Origin: Piscicola geometra
Taxonomy: Eukaryota; Annelida; Clitellata; Hirudinida; Piscicolidae
Direction: 5' to 3'
Assembly (NCBI GenBank): GCA_943735955.1
Contig: OX030956.1
Coordinates: 8,221,105-8,285,104 of the forward strand
DNA: 64,000 bases
In this document: positions 11,926 through 24,609 of the stretch, one piece after another
Numbering within the stretch: the first letter of the stretch is position 1
Layout: every line of letters begins with the position of its first letter
The notes under the pieces: generated by a model
The model's input: the letters and a program-made list of their open reading frames with translations, nothing else
What the model was told of the DNA's origin: nothing
Databases searched by the model: none
Translations under genes and position numbers: made by a program

Positions 11926-14900
11926 AACTACTGGACTCGAGATGACGACAAACTGTTGCATGCGGTCGAAAGAAACAACTACCCGAAGGTGTGTGAACTG
12001 CTGGCGAAGAAGAACCTCCAGTGCTACAAGCTGCATCCCGAGAAGGGTGTCTCCGCGTGAGTTGTTGCTCTTCCTTCATTTACTGCGCTTGTTTAGTCAC
12101 TATGGTATTTTTGCTGCTGTGAGTTTCTTCCTTGTAGGTTTGGTGAAGGAATGTACTTAGTATGTTTCGACGAAGCTTGAAGAACCTTGAAAGTCTTACG
12201 CATCCTATGAGATCAAGCACAAACACATTCCTTGTTCAATTAATCGAACACAAGCTTCAAAGCGGTTCTAAAGTCCCAGGACTGAATAGGAAGAAAATAT
12301 GAATGATTTAATGGAATTTGATAAGCACGAATTCCTGATCGGCTTCGCCTGCACAGTTCCTTATCGAATGACAACACACATTGCAGCTAGAAGCTTGAAG
12401 AAATTATCAAAATGTGAACTAAAAAGTTGAAATTATTCTAAAGTAAACTTTGAAAAAAGACTTTTCAAGTTTAAGCTAGAAGTTTGAAAAAATTATTAAA
12501 AGTTGAGCTGAACATTTGAAAGTATTTTAAAGAAAGCTTTGAAAAAATACTTTCAAATTTCAAAATCGATATGACGAATCTTTTGAATGCTTAAAGCGGT
12601 CTACATCTGCCCGACAATCTTGTAATTGAAGAGAAAGCAAGAGCTTTACTCGAACTGTACGAGGATTTACGGGCCGCCAGAGAACTGAAGGCCTATTTAC
12701 CGTGCAAACATTCAGAGACATTCTTATATCTCTCCACAGTGCACATTCTCAATTTCTAGCTGTTACGAATTTCTAAATTGAAGTCGAAACTACACGTTTT
12801 AAAATTGAATTCAAATTTTTAAAAAATATTGAACTCTTTCATCAATTATATTAAACAACTTAGAATGTCAAACATGCACCAATGGTGCATTGCACCATAT
12901 CTGTTACTATCAGCATACTTTAATAGCTTCAAGGCATTCTGATTTAAAACATCATCGGTGCACCTGCTTTTCTTAAACACAAGCATCCATTGGATCAGTT
13001 CGATCATTCAACATACACAACACCACGATCACACTACGACCACCACTACCACACAACGACTAATCTAAACCAGAAAACATTCCTACCACCACACAACGAG
13101 CAATTTAAACCACACCACACCACAGCTTGCACGTGGCAGTGAGGGAGGGCTACTCTGGCATCGTGGACAAGTTCACTGAGCAGAAACCCTTCCTAGGCAT
13201 CAACGCCAAAGACAACTTAGGTATCATCACTAGCATCTCGTTCATTTTAATGAGAACACTACCATTGTAATGTAGAGCAAACATTAAGTAAATTGAATTA
13301 TATAGACTACAATCGGCATGATACGCACAGAAACATGCATCTTGCATAAAGCGGCAAAACATAACTTTTTTTTAAAATTTAAATACTGGCATTTTAAATA
13401 AAAAATATAAGTACTCTGATTATTTCTACGGCAAATTCCAGGCCAGACAGCAGTGCACCATGCGGCGAAGAAGGCCCGCTACTCCGTCCTTCTGAAGCTG
13501 CTGCAGGTCTGTAGTGGTGTCTCATCGCTTTTATACAAAAACATCATTGGAACTTTAGGGAAACATCATTGGAACTTTAGGAAAACATCATTGGAACTTT
13601 AGGAAAACTTCATTGAAACTTTACGGAAACTTCATTGGAACTTTATCTTTCTCTTCGGAAGCTTCGTCACTTAAAACTCTCCCAGCAAACACTCCACCAT
13701 CAAATAGAAACATCACTCCTTTCCTTATACAACTTTCCACAACGATCCTCACCAGTGAACAACTTTCCAGTGTAAACACCAAACACAAGACGCAATCACC
13801 CACCCAGTGCAAGCCCGACTTGAGTCTGGTGGACGGCAACAACAAGGGAGTCTTGCACCACGCAAGCGAAGGCGGCCATATAAACTGCGTTCAACTTCTC
13901 ATCTCATCCGGAGCTCCCACTGATCTGAAAGATAAGGTGGGTGGTCGTGGTGGTGGCGGTTGAAAGTGTAGGTTTTGAAATGGTTTGAGTGAATGAAGAG
14001 GGAATGGGAGAAATGAATTTATAAAGTATTGAGAAAACTGAAGTTTAGTTGATTATATTAGCACAAAAATTCGCTAAAAATGTTAAGCCAGCTGGAAATA
14101 ATTTTTTTTAAATCTTTTGATCTTTCGAGACCAAATCAGAAGTCAAAACGGGAAATAATAATGGGGCCATAATTTGATTCTTGACTCAATTGAGGCAATC
14201 TGCGCTTTTCACGGGACCTATCACTCTCCAAATTAACTCTCAAACACTCCACAGCTTCCCCCTTTATGACCTTCTTGCCCCCGCACATGCTTTACTAAAA
14301 TGCTGCAAAATTATTTTTCAGAGTTTCATGTGCTTATGGTGTATGTATCGTCGATACTTTGTATCGATGCCTCAAAAGAATTTTTGTATTGTTTCACCTG
14401 CTTTCGCATTCACGTGATGAGCCTTAAATATCTATCTAGGTCATTATTCAAGGAATTTAAACGCTTTTTACAGCATCACAGGCGTCTGATTCTATTGATT
14501 TGCATCTCATTTAAGCTCACAAGTATCCGTAATGTATGCCGGATTCGAACTTTTACTGACTTTGAAGGGGCTTGTTTCGGAGTTTAGTATTGATTTTATA
14601 ACTCTACCAAAGTACCTTTTGAGTTCATGAGTCACTAGACCAATTCATATTTTTCTTTTTCTGTCGCCTATCCAGAATCATTTGCTCTACACCACCACTC
14701 ACCACTCACCATCTCTCTTCCACTAACCTTCCATAAACCTTTCAACTTCCCCACAACCTTGATGACAACTACGACCACAGGACGGCAAGACTGCACTGGC
14801 GTACGCAGCGGAGAAAGGACAAGCATCGATCTGTCGTCTGCTCATTGAGAACGGCTCCTGCGTCAATGAACTCGACCACGCTAACAGGACCCCTCTTGTG

Positions 14901-17900
14901 CACGCCTCGATGCATCGGCATGCCTCTGTGTGTGACTACCTGGTGAGGAAAGGAGCCAAGGTCGATGTGCTCGATCTGAAGGGTGGGTGGTGGATGTGAG
15001 TAGTTGGGTTGCTAAGTGGGCTGTAGTTAGGGGTCTTATTAAATAATCTCACACCACCAACAAATGGGTGGAGTTACGTAGTTAAGGAGTGGAGCTTTAG
15101 GGTTAGGGTTAGGTTTATTATAAAAAATTACTTTTATTTGTTGAAAAATCTTTAAACTCCATCCATTAACTAAGTAATTTAGTGGTGTTAGATTATTTAA
15201 TAAGATCCGTTGTTAGATGGTGGTTGAAAGTTTTATAAATTTCTCATAACTTGAAAAGTTACTTTAAATTTATATAAAAATGATTTTTTAACTTATTGAT
15301 TATAATCTAAAACAATTTTGAGCATTAAAAAAACAAATTTATTCGCTCACAGGCCACAACGCCATGTGGCATGCCACGTGGAACATGGACAAAGAGACAG
15401 CCAGAGTGCTCGCACAAGCCGTCCATGGTGAGTTCTTTCGGTGAAACTCTGGCTGGTTTGTAAACTTCATTTTAAGACTTTCTAAATACGTTCATACCAT
15501 CTTAGTTTTTGTTTGAAGTCATTCAATTATAGTCATGGTAACGGCGATAAAGATGATAAGAAGCGTCTGAAATCAAATTTAATTCGTTTTTAGAGTAATA
15601 AAAAGTATATTTTCAATGCATTTTAATTATTAACTCATTATCAAAGATTCCACGGACTCAGACTTGAGTCCAACCCGAAATTACAGCGAGAGAGAGATTG
15701 CAGAGGTTGGTTGTGAATTGTTAACTCCGAGAACTAAGCTTAATAATTTTAAAAATTGATCTTTTCAAACATCCAATTATATCAATTGAAAACGTTATAA
15801 TAACACTCAAAACACTCTTTCAGGATCACTACGAAGACATGGGCACAGTAAAGGCGACCAAGCTTTCCAACCTGGACAGCAACTCCTGCCATCTGCTTCC
15901 CATCTTCGAAAACGACCTCAAAACACCAACGTTGAATCAAAAGTCCTCCAGTCTGATGCATCTCGACCATCTCAGCTCATCCACCCCTGCAAAGCAGTCA
16001 GAGAAGGAAGAGGCTGCAACGTTGAGTGGAAAGTTGCTGTCAGCTTCGACGGAGCACCAAGGTGAGTACAACGATGTGATAGTGAAATAAAGCTCTTTTG
16101 AAACTTGCCTTATGAATCATTTGAAAGTCCTGAAAAAAAAATATTTAGATGAATCGGGAATTGGACCATGCATTACATTCGCAGCCTCTTGACCCAGACA
16201 AACTCGTGTGAATGAAAGCATGCAGGGTTTAAATCAGTGGCCTTTTAGGCATAATACGAAACTTCGTTCTTTAATTTTATTCAATCATTGTTTACATTAA
16301 AACGAAACTTTCTGAAACTTTGAAGGCTCAGACAAGATGGGTGAGTCGAGTACTGAGGGTCACTTGAACATGGCGTCCTTCAGAGCCCTTCTCGATAACA
16401 CCTTCCCCAAAAAGCCTAGCCTAGAAAAGTTGGATGATTCAAAAGAAAATGAAAAAGATGAAAAAGATTCGGTTATAACCTCAATATTTATATTAATTCA
16501 TTCATATTTTTGTTTGATTATACAAATTAAGTTGATACCAAATTATTTATTAAACACAAACACTGCAAACTTCAACTGAACAGCCCTCTCCCAAGAAACC
16601 TGTCAGATCTTCCACAACAGAGTACGTCACTTCCGCACCGCAGCCAGACTCCAATGACCAAGAGCTGCACGAGTCCACTTCAAACCACTCTTTCGCTTCG
16701 TCCAAGACTTCTGAAACTCTTCCTCAGCACCAACAATCCCTTCATCAACAACAAAAACCCCATCATCAACAACAACACCAACAACAAGATCGAGACACAT
16801 ACAACTTTTTCCTAGACACGACACCACCCTCTTCCAAGCACATTCAGTCATACGAGTCCCTAGACGAGCAGCAGCAGGTTTGCAGTAAGAAGGCAAGCCC
16901 TCACAAGGAAGGAGAAGATGTGGTCGATGCGAACAACAACCGAGTAACCAATGCCTCATGCGATGAGAAGAACTACATCTTGAAGGAGAAGTTGGATCTT
17001 CTGGAAAAGGTTTTTGTCAATTTTTATTTTATTAGAAATATTTTCGGGTGTTAAATTGTTTATTTTAATTTTTTACTGATTTTATTCAACAAAAAGAACC
17101 TTTACTCTTACCAGTTGAAACTTGCTTCTGAAAGTCGCCAAGCGCTCGAGGACGAGAAGAAGGAGTTACTGAAGGAGTTGGAGGTGGCGTCGGTGAGTCA
17201 GCAGTGGACGGTGCATGAGCTGAGGTGCATGAAGACGAGTGTCGAACGCATGCTGCTGCAACTGAAGGAGGCCGGGAAGGTCAAAGTTGTCGAAAAAGTG
17301 GCAGCTGAAGAAGGAGACAAGAGTAGAGAGTTTGATCGAAAAAGTTTTGCAGAAGACCTGGAAAGCATTCAGTCGCGCATCAATGAGTTGTTGCAGTTGC
17401 ATGGAGGTGAACTGGGTGAAGAGGAGCAAGGAGTGATGAGCCAGGCCGAAGCAGACGAAAGTGCCGAGTACAGAGACTACCTGAACAGAAAGATCATAAC
17501 GCTGGTGAAGGAGAAGAACCTTCTAGCATACAAACTCAAGCAAATCTTGGAAGAAAACTCTGAAATGAAAAGTCAGTTGAAGGAGGTGGAGGTAGTAATT
17601 GAGAATGCGGTGGAGTTAAAGAAAGAAAACGAAATATTGATAAAGGATTATGAGCAGTTCAAGAAAATAAAAGACGAAGAAATGACGGAGGTGGATGAGT
17701 TGGTGAGGTTGTTCAAAGAGTCGTTGACTGAAAATGAGACTTTGAGAAGCGAGAATGAAAAGTTGGCGCAAAAGTTGCAAGAAAGAAAAGAGAAAAACGA
17801 TGTGGTTGACGTGGAATATTTGAAGAAGGAGAACTTGAGACTGATGTTTGAGAAGGTGCAACTGGAGGAGACGGTGATTCAGCAGAAGCAGACCCTCCTC

Positions 17901-20900
17901 CACCTTGATGAGAGGCTCGAAGCGAGCAAGAAAGAGGAGAAGGCACAAGATGAAACGGACAGTGCGTTAATAGCAGTTGAAACATCTGCGGAGGTAGTCC
18001 AAAAAAGAGCAGAAAATAAATCTGGTTATAAAGATTTATATGAAAATTTGCAAAAAGAGTTGCTGCAAAAAGACCAAGAGCTAGAAGAAAATAAAGAATT
18101 GGTCGTCCGAATTAAAAAGGTTGTTTTGAGTATTTCATGTATTCTTAAAAGATAATGAAGTTGAAAAATATATTAGAATAGACGAAATCCATATTTTGAG
18201 AATAAATAAATTCAAATACTAGTTAATATAAATTTTTCGAATCCTATTTTCATAGTTTTTTCAAATATTTTCAATAAAGGCTATGAGTGGGTACGAAGCC
18301 GTGAAGGAAGAAATAGAAGCGCTGAAATTGAAGCTGGAACAGAAAAACGCTGAAATAAAGTCGCTCAATAGCAAGGTACTCGACATGAGCAAACAGTTGA
18401 AGGACTCTTTCGACAACTACAAAATGGCCTTGGAGAGTGTCGAGAAGAGAAACGACGAGAGACTCAGTGCAATGCGTGTTGAAAACGAACGCTTAATGAG
18501 TGATCTGAATCTACTGAAGGAAGATCTGACTAAGAAAGAGACAAGTTTCCAGCTGTTGAATTCGAACTTGAATCTTGAGAGACGAAACAAACAAAATCTT
18601 GAAGAGTTTAAGAGCAAGGTACTGGAGCTGGCAGATGAGAGCAGAGACGATTCGAAAGCGTTGGAAAAGTTGAGAAAGATCGTTGAAGAATCATTAAAAA
18701 TGAAAAATGAAAACTTCAAAATTAAAAACGAGTTATATGAAATAGAACTAAAAAACGAAGTTGAGAAAGGCAAGAATAAAGAGCTAAGAGGATTGAACGA
18801 AAGTCTCCAGATTGAAATCGCCAGTCTGAAGCGAACGATCGGTGAACAAGGAGCTTATCTGGCCATTCTGTCGCCCAGACATGATGCTGTTTCAGAAGAT
18901 CGAGTTGACTCGCCCTTCATCAAAGCCAAGACCGAAGCTGAAGTTCAAAGCAGCAGCCACCACACTCCTGTCTTTGGTTCACCCCTTGCTAAAGATGTTT
19001 TTGAAGCGAACAAAACAATCAAAAAGCAGAAGCTGGAAATTGAAAAGTTGAACAATGAAATACTAATTTTATCCTCTCAGATTGAGTGTTTGGAGCAGAA
19101 TGAAAAAGACTTACAAAACCGATCACAAGCGAGTTCGCAAAGAAGGGAAGATGAGATCGAAGATTTAGAAATACAAGTTTCGCAACTCAATATGAAGTGT
19201 TCAGATCTGGAAGAGAAGAATTCAGAAATGAAGAGGGTTCTAGAGGGACAAAGCAAAAGACTGAACAGCGTCGAGGACATCGAGAGTTACTTCGAAAGAG
19301 TTTTTAAAACCTACTACAGACTCTCAGGCGACCAACGCAAGCCATCATTTGAATGCAAGCAGAAAATCGATCACATGACCGAGTGGCTGGAGACTCAGAA
19401 CTTAAACAACAAACAACTCAGTCAGCACAACGAACTTCTCAAACAAGAAGTTCACAAACTGAGAACGAAAATTGCTGATTTGGAAACTCAACGAGAAAAG
19501 ATTGTTGGTGAAGTAGCTTGCAAGAGTGGTTCGAGGGCTTCAAGTATCGAGCCATGCTTTTCGCAATTGAAACGGGAGTATGGAGAGTTGAAAGAGATTG
19601 AAAAAGAAATAAAAGCTCTGAAGGAACGAGAAGACCATTTGAAGAATGAACTTGTGGAGATGATGGACAGCTTGGTAGATGATGAAAAAAAGCTGAGTGC
19701 TTTGAAAAAGAACCCTGCTTGTGAAGTTGATGAATTACTAAAAGCAGATTCTGATTTCAAAAGGTCAAAAGCAGAAAAAGATAAGATAACGAATCAACTA
19801 GATTATGTCTTCGGTGATATTGACAGCGTGGAAAAGTCGCTAAAGAAGAAAAAGAAGATTGTAAAACAACTGGTAGAAGACACCAGAAACGAATTGAAAT
19901 CTTCAATTGAAGCATTTGAAGATTTATCGAAAGAATTGGAAGAAGATAATGAAGATTTAATTGTAAACGGTGGCTTGGAGAGTGAATGGTTGAGTCCAAA
20001 GGTTCAGAAAAAAGACTTCAAACCTATTACTGAAGTTTTTTCACAAACTTTGCCCGTCACAACAGATGCAGAAACGCACGACAAAACAGAGCTCGAAGAA
20101 GCACGCAAAGAGTTCCAGAGGTTGGTGGAAAAGTATCACGAGTCAATTGATCACTTGGAGAAAATGTGTGCTGATTTGAAAAATGAAAATGATGATTTGA
20201 GACAGAAATATTCCAACATACTTGAAACAAATGAGATTTTGAGCGAGAAGTACAACAGAAGTGAAGATTTGTTAAATGAGCTGGAAAGGAAAGAACAAAC
20301 GATATGTGAGTTGAAAGGGGCGGTAGAAGAGTCGAAGAAGAAATTGCAAGAAGTGGTGGAAGAGAAAGAGAGTTTGTCGTTGCAAAAGGAAAAGTCAGAC
20401 GTTCTGCTCAGGATTGAGAAACTCAAAAACCTCTCCGACTCGAAAACAGAAAGTTTCGAAACAGCCGTGGAGAAAGACGTCGTTGACAGTTGCAGATACG
20501 AGGAAAGGCATGTGGAAGTGCACAACGGCACTAACGGTACAAGCAGCCCTGAAAGCAAAAAATATTTCTCAGAAACTCAAACTGCTTTTAACAACCTGAC
20601 TCCAAGCATCCTTTCCCTCAAGGCATCCATTCGTCCACTGAGGGTCGAGAACAGGAGGACTTTTTTGAACATTGTGGGCATTCAGTCGTGCCTGCGCCGT
20701 AAACTCTCACTGGACCGAAGTTCTGCATGCTGTGGGACTCTTCCCTTGAATGGACATGATCACTTCGAACATAACAACAATCTGAAAGGCTTTGAAAACA
20801 ATCCTACTGAAGACTTTTTGCACGCGCTGTCAAACAAGTGTTTCGAGAACTTTTCATCGATGGTGGAGCTGGAGGAGAGGGCTGATTCGCTCTTCAACGA

Positions 20901-21784
20901 CTCTCCAGTGGACTCCTCAGAAGAAGCAGTGATTGACCTTCTGAACAGGTGCACTGCCCACAAGGACATCCTGCAGCGTCTGCAGAGTCTCATGCAGGCT
21001 GTCTTGGAGAACCAGTTGGACGTCAGGAGGGCTTTGGAACTGCTGCCACAACTGTCCAAAGGCTGCAACGGTGTAACGCTGAGGTCTGACTGCACTTTTA
21101 AAGGAACCTCTCCTGCTCACAAGAAGACAGTTCAGAACAAGATCAGAGTGATCAGGAGTTCAGGCTCGGAGAGTGAAGACAGGGCCTGCCACTCGAACGA
21201 TGTTTCGCCTCAGAAGCTCAGAGCCCTGCAGAACCAACTCGCTGTGAGCAGCATCTTTGTATTAAATAGACTTTTTAATATTCAATAGATTTCTTTTTTA
21301 AAATTTAAAGTATAAAACAATCAAAGTTTGTTTGAGTTATTGAGAGGTATGTGAATAAATCGATTGGAACAGGAAAATGAGAGGAGGTACAGGGAGGTGA
21401 TATCCAGCTACCGAAGGCATCTCTTATCTGCTGTTCAGGTATGGCTTTTGACCAGGGGCGGCGATCTGCTACAAACCTTGGGTGGTCCTACCCAAAATAG
21501 GTGATCCTGGGAGGGTCCTGGGGTCACTACCATTAAGGTGGACCCCTCACTACCAAAAAGTGGGGAGTCCGGATCCCAGGACCCCCCCAGGATCGCCGTC
21601 TATGCTTGTGACTGGAGTAATGAACAGCTCATTACTTGAACTAGTTTTTCATCTTAATTAATTAATTAATCAGTTAACGAATAATTAATTTTACGTATCA
21701 TTTCACATGCAGGGTGACATGGATCCGGGCATAAAGAAGGCTCTTTTGAACATTGTAGAGCCGCATAACCCCCATCCCATGTGA
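11926..21784 (+). CDS. RAI14: Ankyrin-repeat and coiled-coil protein, RAI14/UACA (ankycorbin) type; start not found
   Basis: Fourteen exons in phase: 11926-12056, 13126-13220, 13442-13506, 13808-13936, 14781-14982, 15353-15427, 15647-15705, 15824-16061, 16326-16471, 16584-17009, 17115-18119, 18280-21243, 21373-21438, 21713-21784 (TGA), giving 1890 residues from the first recognised exon. The first six exons encode about seven ankyrin repeats (DDDKLLHAVERNNYPKV, GQTAVHHAAKKARYSVLL, DGKTALAYAAEKGQASICRL). Then come a Ser/Pro linker, a Gln/His-rich stretch in exon 10, and about 1200 residues of charged heptad-rich coiled coil. The C-terminus YRRHLLSAVQGDMDPGIKK matches the conserved end of RAI14 and UACA. 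These vertebrate relatives bind or remodel cortical actin; the same role here is inferred. Vertebrate proteins are about 980-1420 residues, so this one is longer. Exon 7 uses an AAG acceptor and was chosen because it restores frame. The start codon and first residues are missing. Confidence 0.9.
12388..12560. repeat. Imperfect tandem duplication of about 85 bp
   Basis: Two diverged copies containing CTAGAAG(C/T)TTGAA(G/A)AAATTAT lie in the first long intron of the ankyrin gene. The rest of 12057-13125 shows no exon I can support. Confidence 0.5.
13537..13646. repeat. 22 bp minisatellite, five units
   Basis: ACATCATTGG or ACTTCATTGG recurs at 13541, 13563, 13585, 13607 and 13629. Each unit is AACATCATTGGAACTTTAGG with small changes. 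It lies in the intron between exons 3 and 4 of the ankyrin gene. Confidence 0.9.
13937..14780. other. Intron 4 of the RAI14-type gene
   Basis: Unique sequence with no family match in its short ORFs. The last 100 bp is CCACCAC-rich before the acceptor at 14779-14780. Confidence 0.5.
15031..15211. mobile_element. Short TIR element (MITE) in RAI14-type intron 5
   Basis: The left end GGTCTTATTAAATAATCTCA and the right end, read in reverse complement, GGATCTTATTAAATAATCTA form inverted repeats of about 28 bp with few mismatches, continuing into ACACCAC. GTTAG occurs at 15026-15030 and 15212-15216 and may be the target duplication. The inside has no ORF but carries GGGTTAGGGTTAGG. Confidence 0.7.
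21453..21604. mobile_element. hAT-like MITE, 152 bp
   Basis: The ends are CAGGGGCGGCGATC and GATCGCCGTCTATG, inverted repeats matching at 11 of 14 positions. Flanks are CTTTTGAC (21445-21452) and CTTGTGAC (21605-21612), an 8 bp duplication with one mismatch, as expected for hAT transposition. It sits 14 bp after the 3' end of RAI14-type exon 13, in the last intron. There is no coding capacity. Confidence 0.85.
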
Positions 21785-24609
21785 CCTTTTTCTCTTCTCG
21801 TTCTTTTCTCTTCACTTTTACTGCTTTTTTCCTTTCTTTTATTTTATTTGTTTTTTATTCTTTTGCCACTTCTTTCTTGTCTTTTTATTCTTCTCTCCTC
21901 CTCCCCCTTTTTCTTTTTGTCTTTCTCTTTCCCCCAATGACTCAGAGCACCACAGGGGCCTGCATTCACCAACTTCAAGACTTGCTGCAGTCATAGTAAT
22001 GAGGATAATTATATTTTCCCTTCTTGAAAAGGTCGTTTGGAGGACATTTGCGACTTTTTACAAGCCAAGTGATATATTTCAGTAGCAGAGATTCGATAGT
22101 GCATGCAAATTCTATTGTTTTCTCGTTATTTAAGCTAAAAAAGTATTTCTAAACTTTTCCAAAAATACTTTGCAATAGTCCGTGAAATGAAGCTGGTAGT
22201 CTTAATGTTTTTTAAATTATTTTCCAAAATATTTAAGCCCTCTATTCTTATTATTTAATGGAATAGAAATTATGTTCGAAGAGTAATTTAAACGAAGCAG
22301 GCTGCAATTAATTGACATTGACCCACTTCATTCCGGCATACTATTAACTTTCTTCTTTTTATTTCTGTTCTTTAATTACTATAGAGTTTTTTTGAGTTTT
22401 TTTTATTTAAACACAGTTTCGTTGATGCACCCGACATGGAAACTTAATTTCTCTTCATTGTACAAATCAATCCTCCTTAATTGCGCGTAGTCTGGAGGTG
22501 TTTATGTTGTTCGTGCGTTCGAAGATCAAATTGCATCGTTATTGAATTGCGTAAAGTCGACTTATTTAACGTTCAATATCGCATCACAGACAACCTAGCC
22601 TAGCGAGCTTCTCTAGTATTTGTACCGAAGAAAACATTCTTTTGATGATTCGAATTTCTTAATGTTATTCAGTTCAATTTTAAATTTAAAAAACATTTTT
22701 CTAGTTTACATTATGCTATTGATCGTGGCAGACTTGAGATCGTTTTTCGGTATTTATTCCATTTTATGCTACAACCAAAACTTCAAACCATTTGAAAAGT
22801 GTCTTTTCTACAACATTAAAAAACATTTTGAAGGTAATAGGGGCATTCTTCTAGAGTATAAAAAGATTAATATACATTTATTTGGAAAAAGATTAAAAAT
22901 TCATTAAAAAATAATTAGGTTAGCGGCTTTTTAAAACGCAATAAACGACAAAAGGTCAACGAAAGAGTATGAAAGAGAAAAAAGAAAGTCGAAACTATGT
23001 GGATGTGATCGTTAAATTGTTATTTATGTTTTAAACACTTTTAATATATTTTATAACATTCTAAAGCTCTGTTATTATCATTTAATTTTTTCTTCTAAAG
23101 GTTTTTCATGCATACCTGATTAATTCATCTTTCTTCAATTTTGTCCTTCGAGAGATTCACTCACAATGTTAGAGTGGAAACGAATCAGTAAATTGCAGAT
23201 TCCTCGAACTCTTCTACTACCTCTAAAACTTGTTGTATTGTGACCTTATTGAGCGGTACACCGGGTCTGTCTGAGCTTGTATGATCTGATTGAGGGATTT
23301 AGAAAAAGCGACTTAAACCTTTATCATCTTTTCATCTTTCTCTAGACGAATAACTAATTTAAAACCTTAGTTGCTTGTAATCTAGTTTCTGAATTATTTT
23401 TACCCTTCAAACTGTTGTACAATTGAAGAATTTTCACTGAATCATTTGTTTTGAAAAGATTAATTTCAACATTTTCAGCCTTAATTATTAAAGAGACGAA
23501 TCACACAGCAACGTAATTTCAAGAAGATTAAGTCAAATAATTTCGCGTGCAAGGAAAGAAATTGAAAACAAATTTTCATTAACTTCTCAAAACAAATGTA
23601 CTGCCTATAAATATACTCGATTTTCCCTATAATGTCGATCTGACCATGACGCATTTAAACCCCTTAAGATTTCCAATGCCACAAGGATTATTTCTATAGG
23701 AAGTTTCCAGCCAGGCTGTGATACAAAAGTACGATGAATGTGGTTGTTCTATCACAAACTAGAAAGACGTAACGAGACATAGCAAAACCCATCGACACTT
23801 GAAGCTACTTTGTGTACACGGGAATGTAGTGAAGCCCTTCAGCAGAGCACCGCTTGTGGGTTGATTGAAAGGTGTAACGTTGAAAGTTCGAGCAATCATT
23901 CAATAGGTCTTATATATCAGCATTTCCTCACGTTATGTGGAGCTTGATGTTCTTAAAAATAAATTCTATTTAAAGCTACCTATGTGAAATATTTTGACGT
24001 TGTAAATGTTGTATATATAAATTAATATCTTCATATTTAAAGAGATCATTCAAACAATAATCAATTTGTGTAAAGTTGATTCTGAAAATATATAAATGCC
24101 ATTTTGCAAGCACGAGAGTCTGTACTGAAAGAAGGGTCGGTGAGGTGGGTGTTTTGATGAATGGAGGAGACGAAAATTTGCTTACTTTGGAACGAGTATT
24201 AATATTGCTACTTTTAAGAGTCACAGAAACTACTACAACGTTGTGGAAGTGTAAGAGTGATGGCGTATATGGGGATACATCAAAAAATATATTCACGGAT
24301 TTGATGAGAGTTTTTGAATAATTCGCATGAATTCGCATCTTTTTAAAAAAGCTTTTAAATCATTCAATGAATGAGAAGTTTACAATTATTTGAACTTCAG
24401 AATGGTCACTTGCAAATAAACTTAAATGAATTCAATTTCAATTCCTTTATATTTCAGTAGACGCAAAATAAATATTTAAAACTCAAAAGTTCATTCGATA
24501 AAATAATTTTTTAAATTCTCATTTTCGAAAGGCTTCTTCAGATCCACCATATTCAGCTTGTACATTCAGCATGTGATTACAACATGTAATGAAGGAGTGA
24601 TGGAAGCTC
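21785..24609. other. Convergent intergenic region, RAI14-type gene to complexin
   Basis: Begins with a T/C-rich stretch (21790-21940), probably 3' UTR. The remainder is AT-rich unique DNA with short ORFs that match nothing I recognise. The two flanking genes point toward each other, so no shared promoter is expected here. Confidence 0.6.

Noticed and set aside
22620..22907. 95-residue AT-rich ORF
   Set aside because: Composition follows local AT bias, with no motif and no splice context.
23976..24338. Overlapping ORFs on both strands
   Set aside because: No recognisable motif; mutual overlap in AT-rich intergenic DNA.
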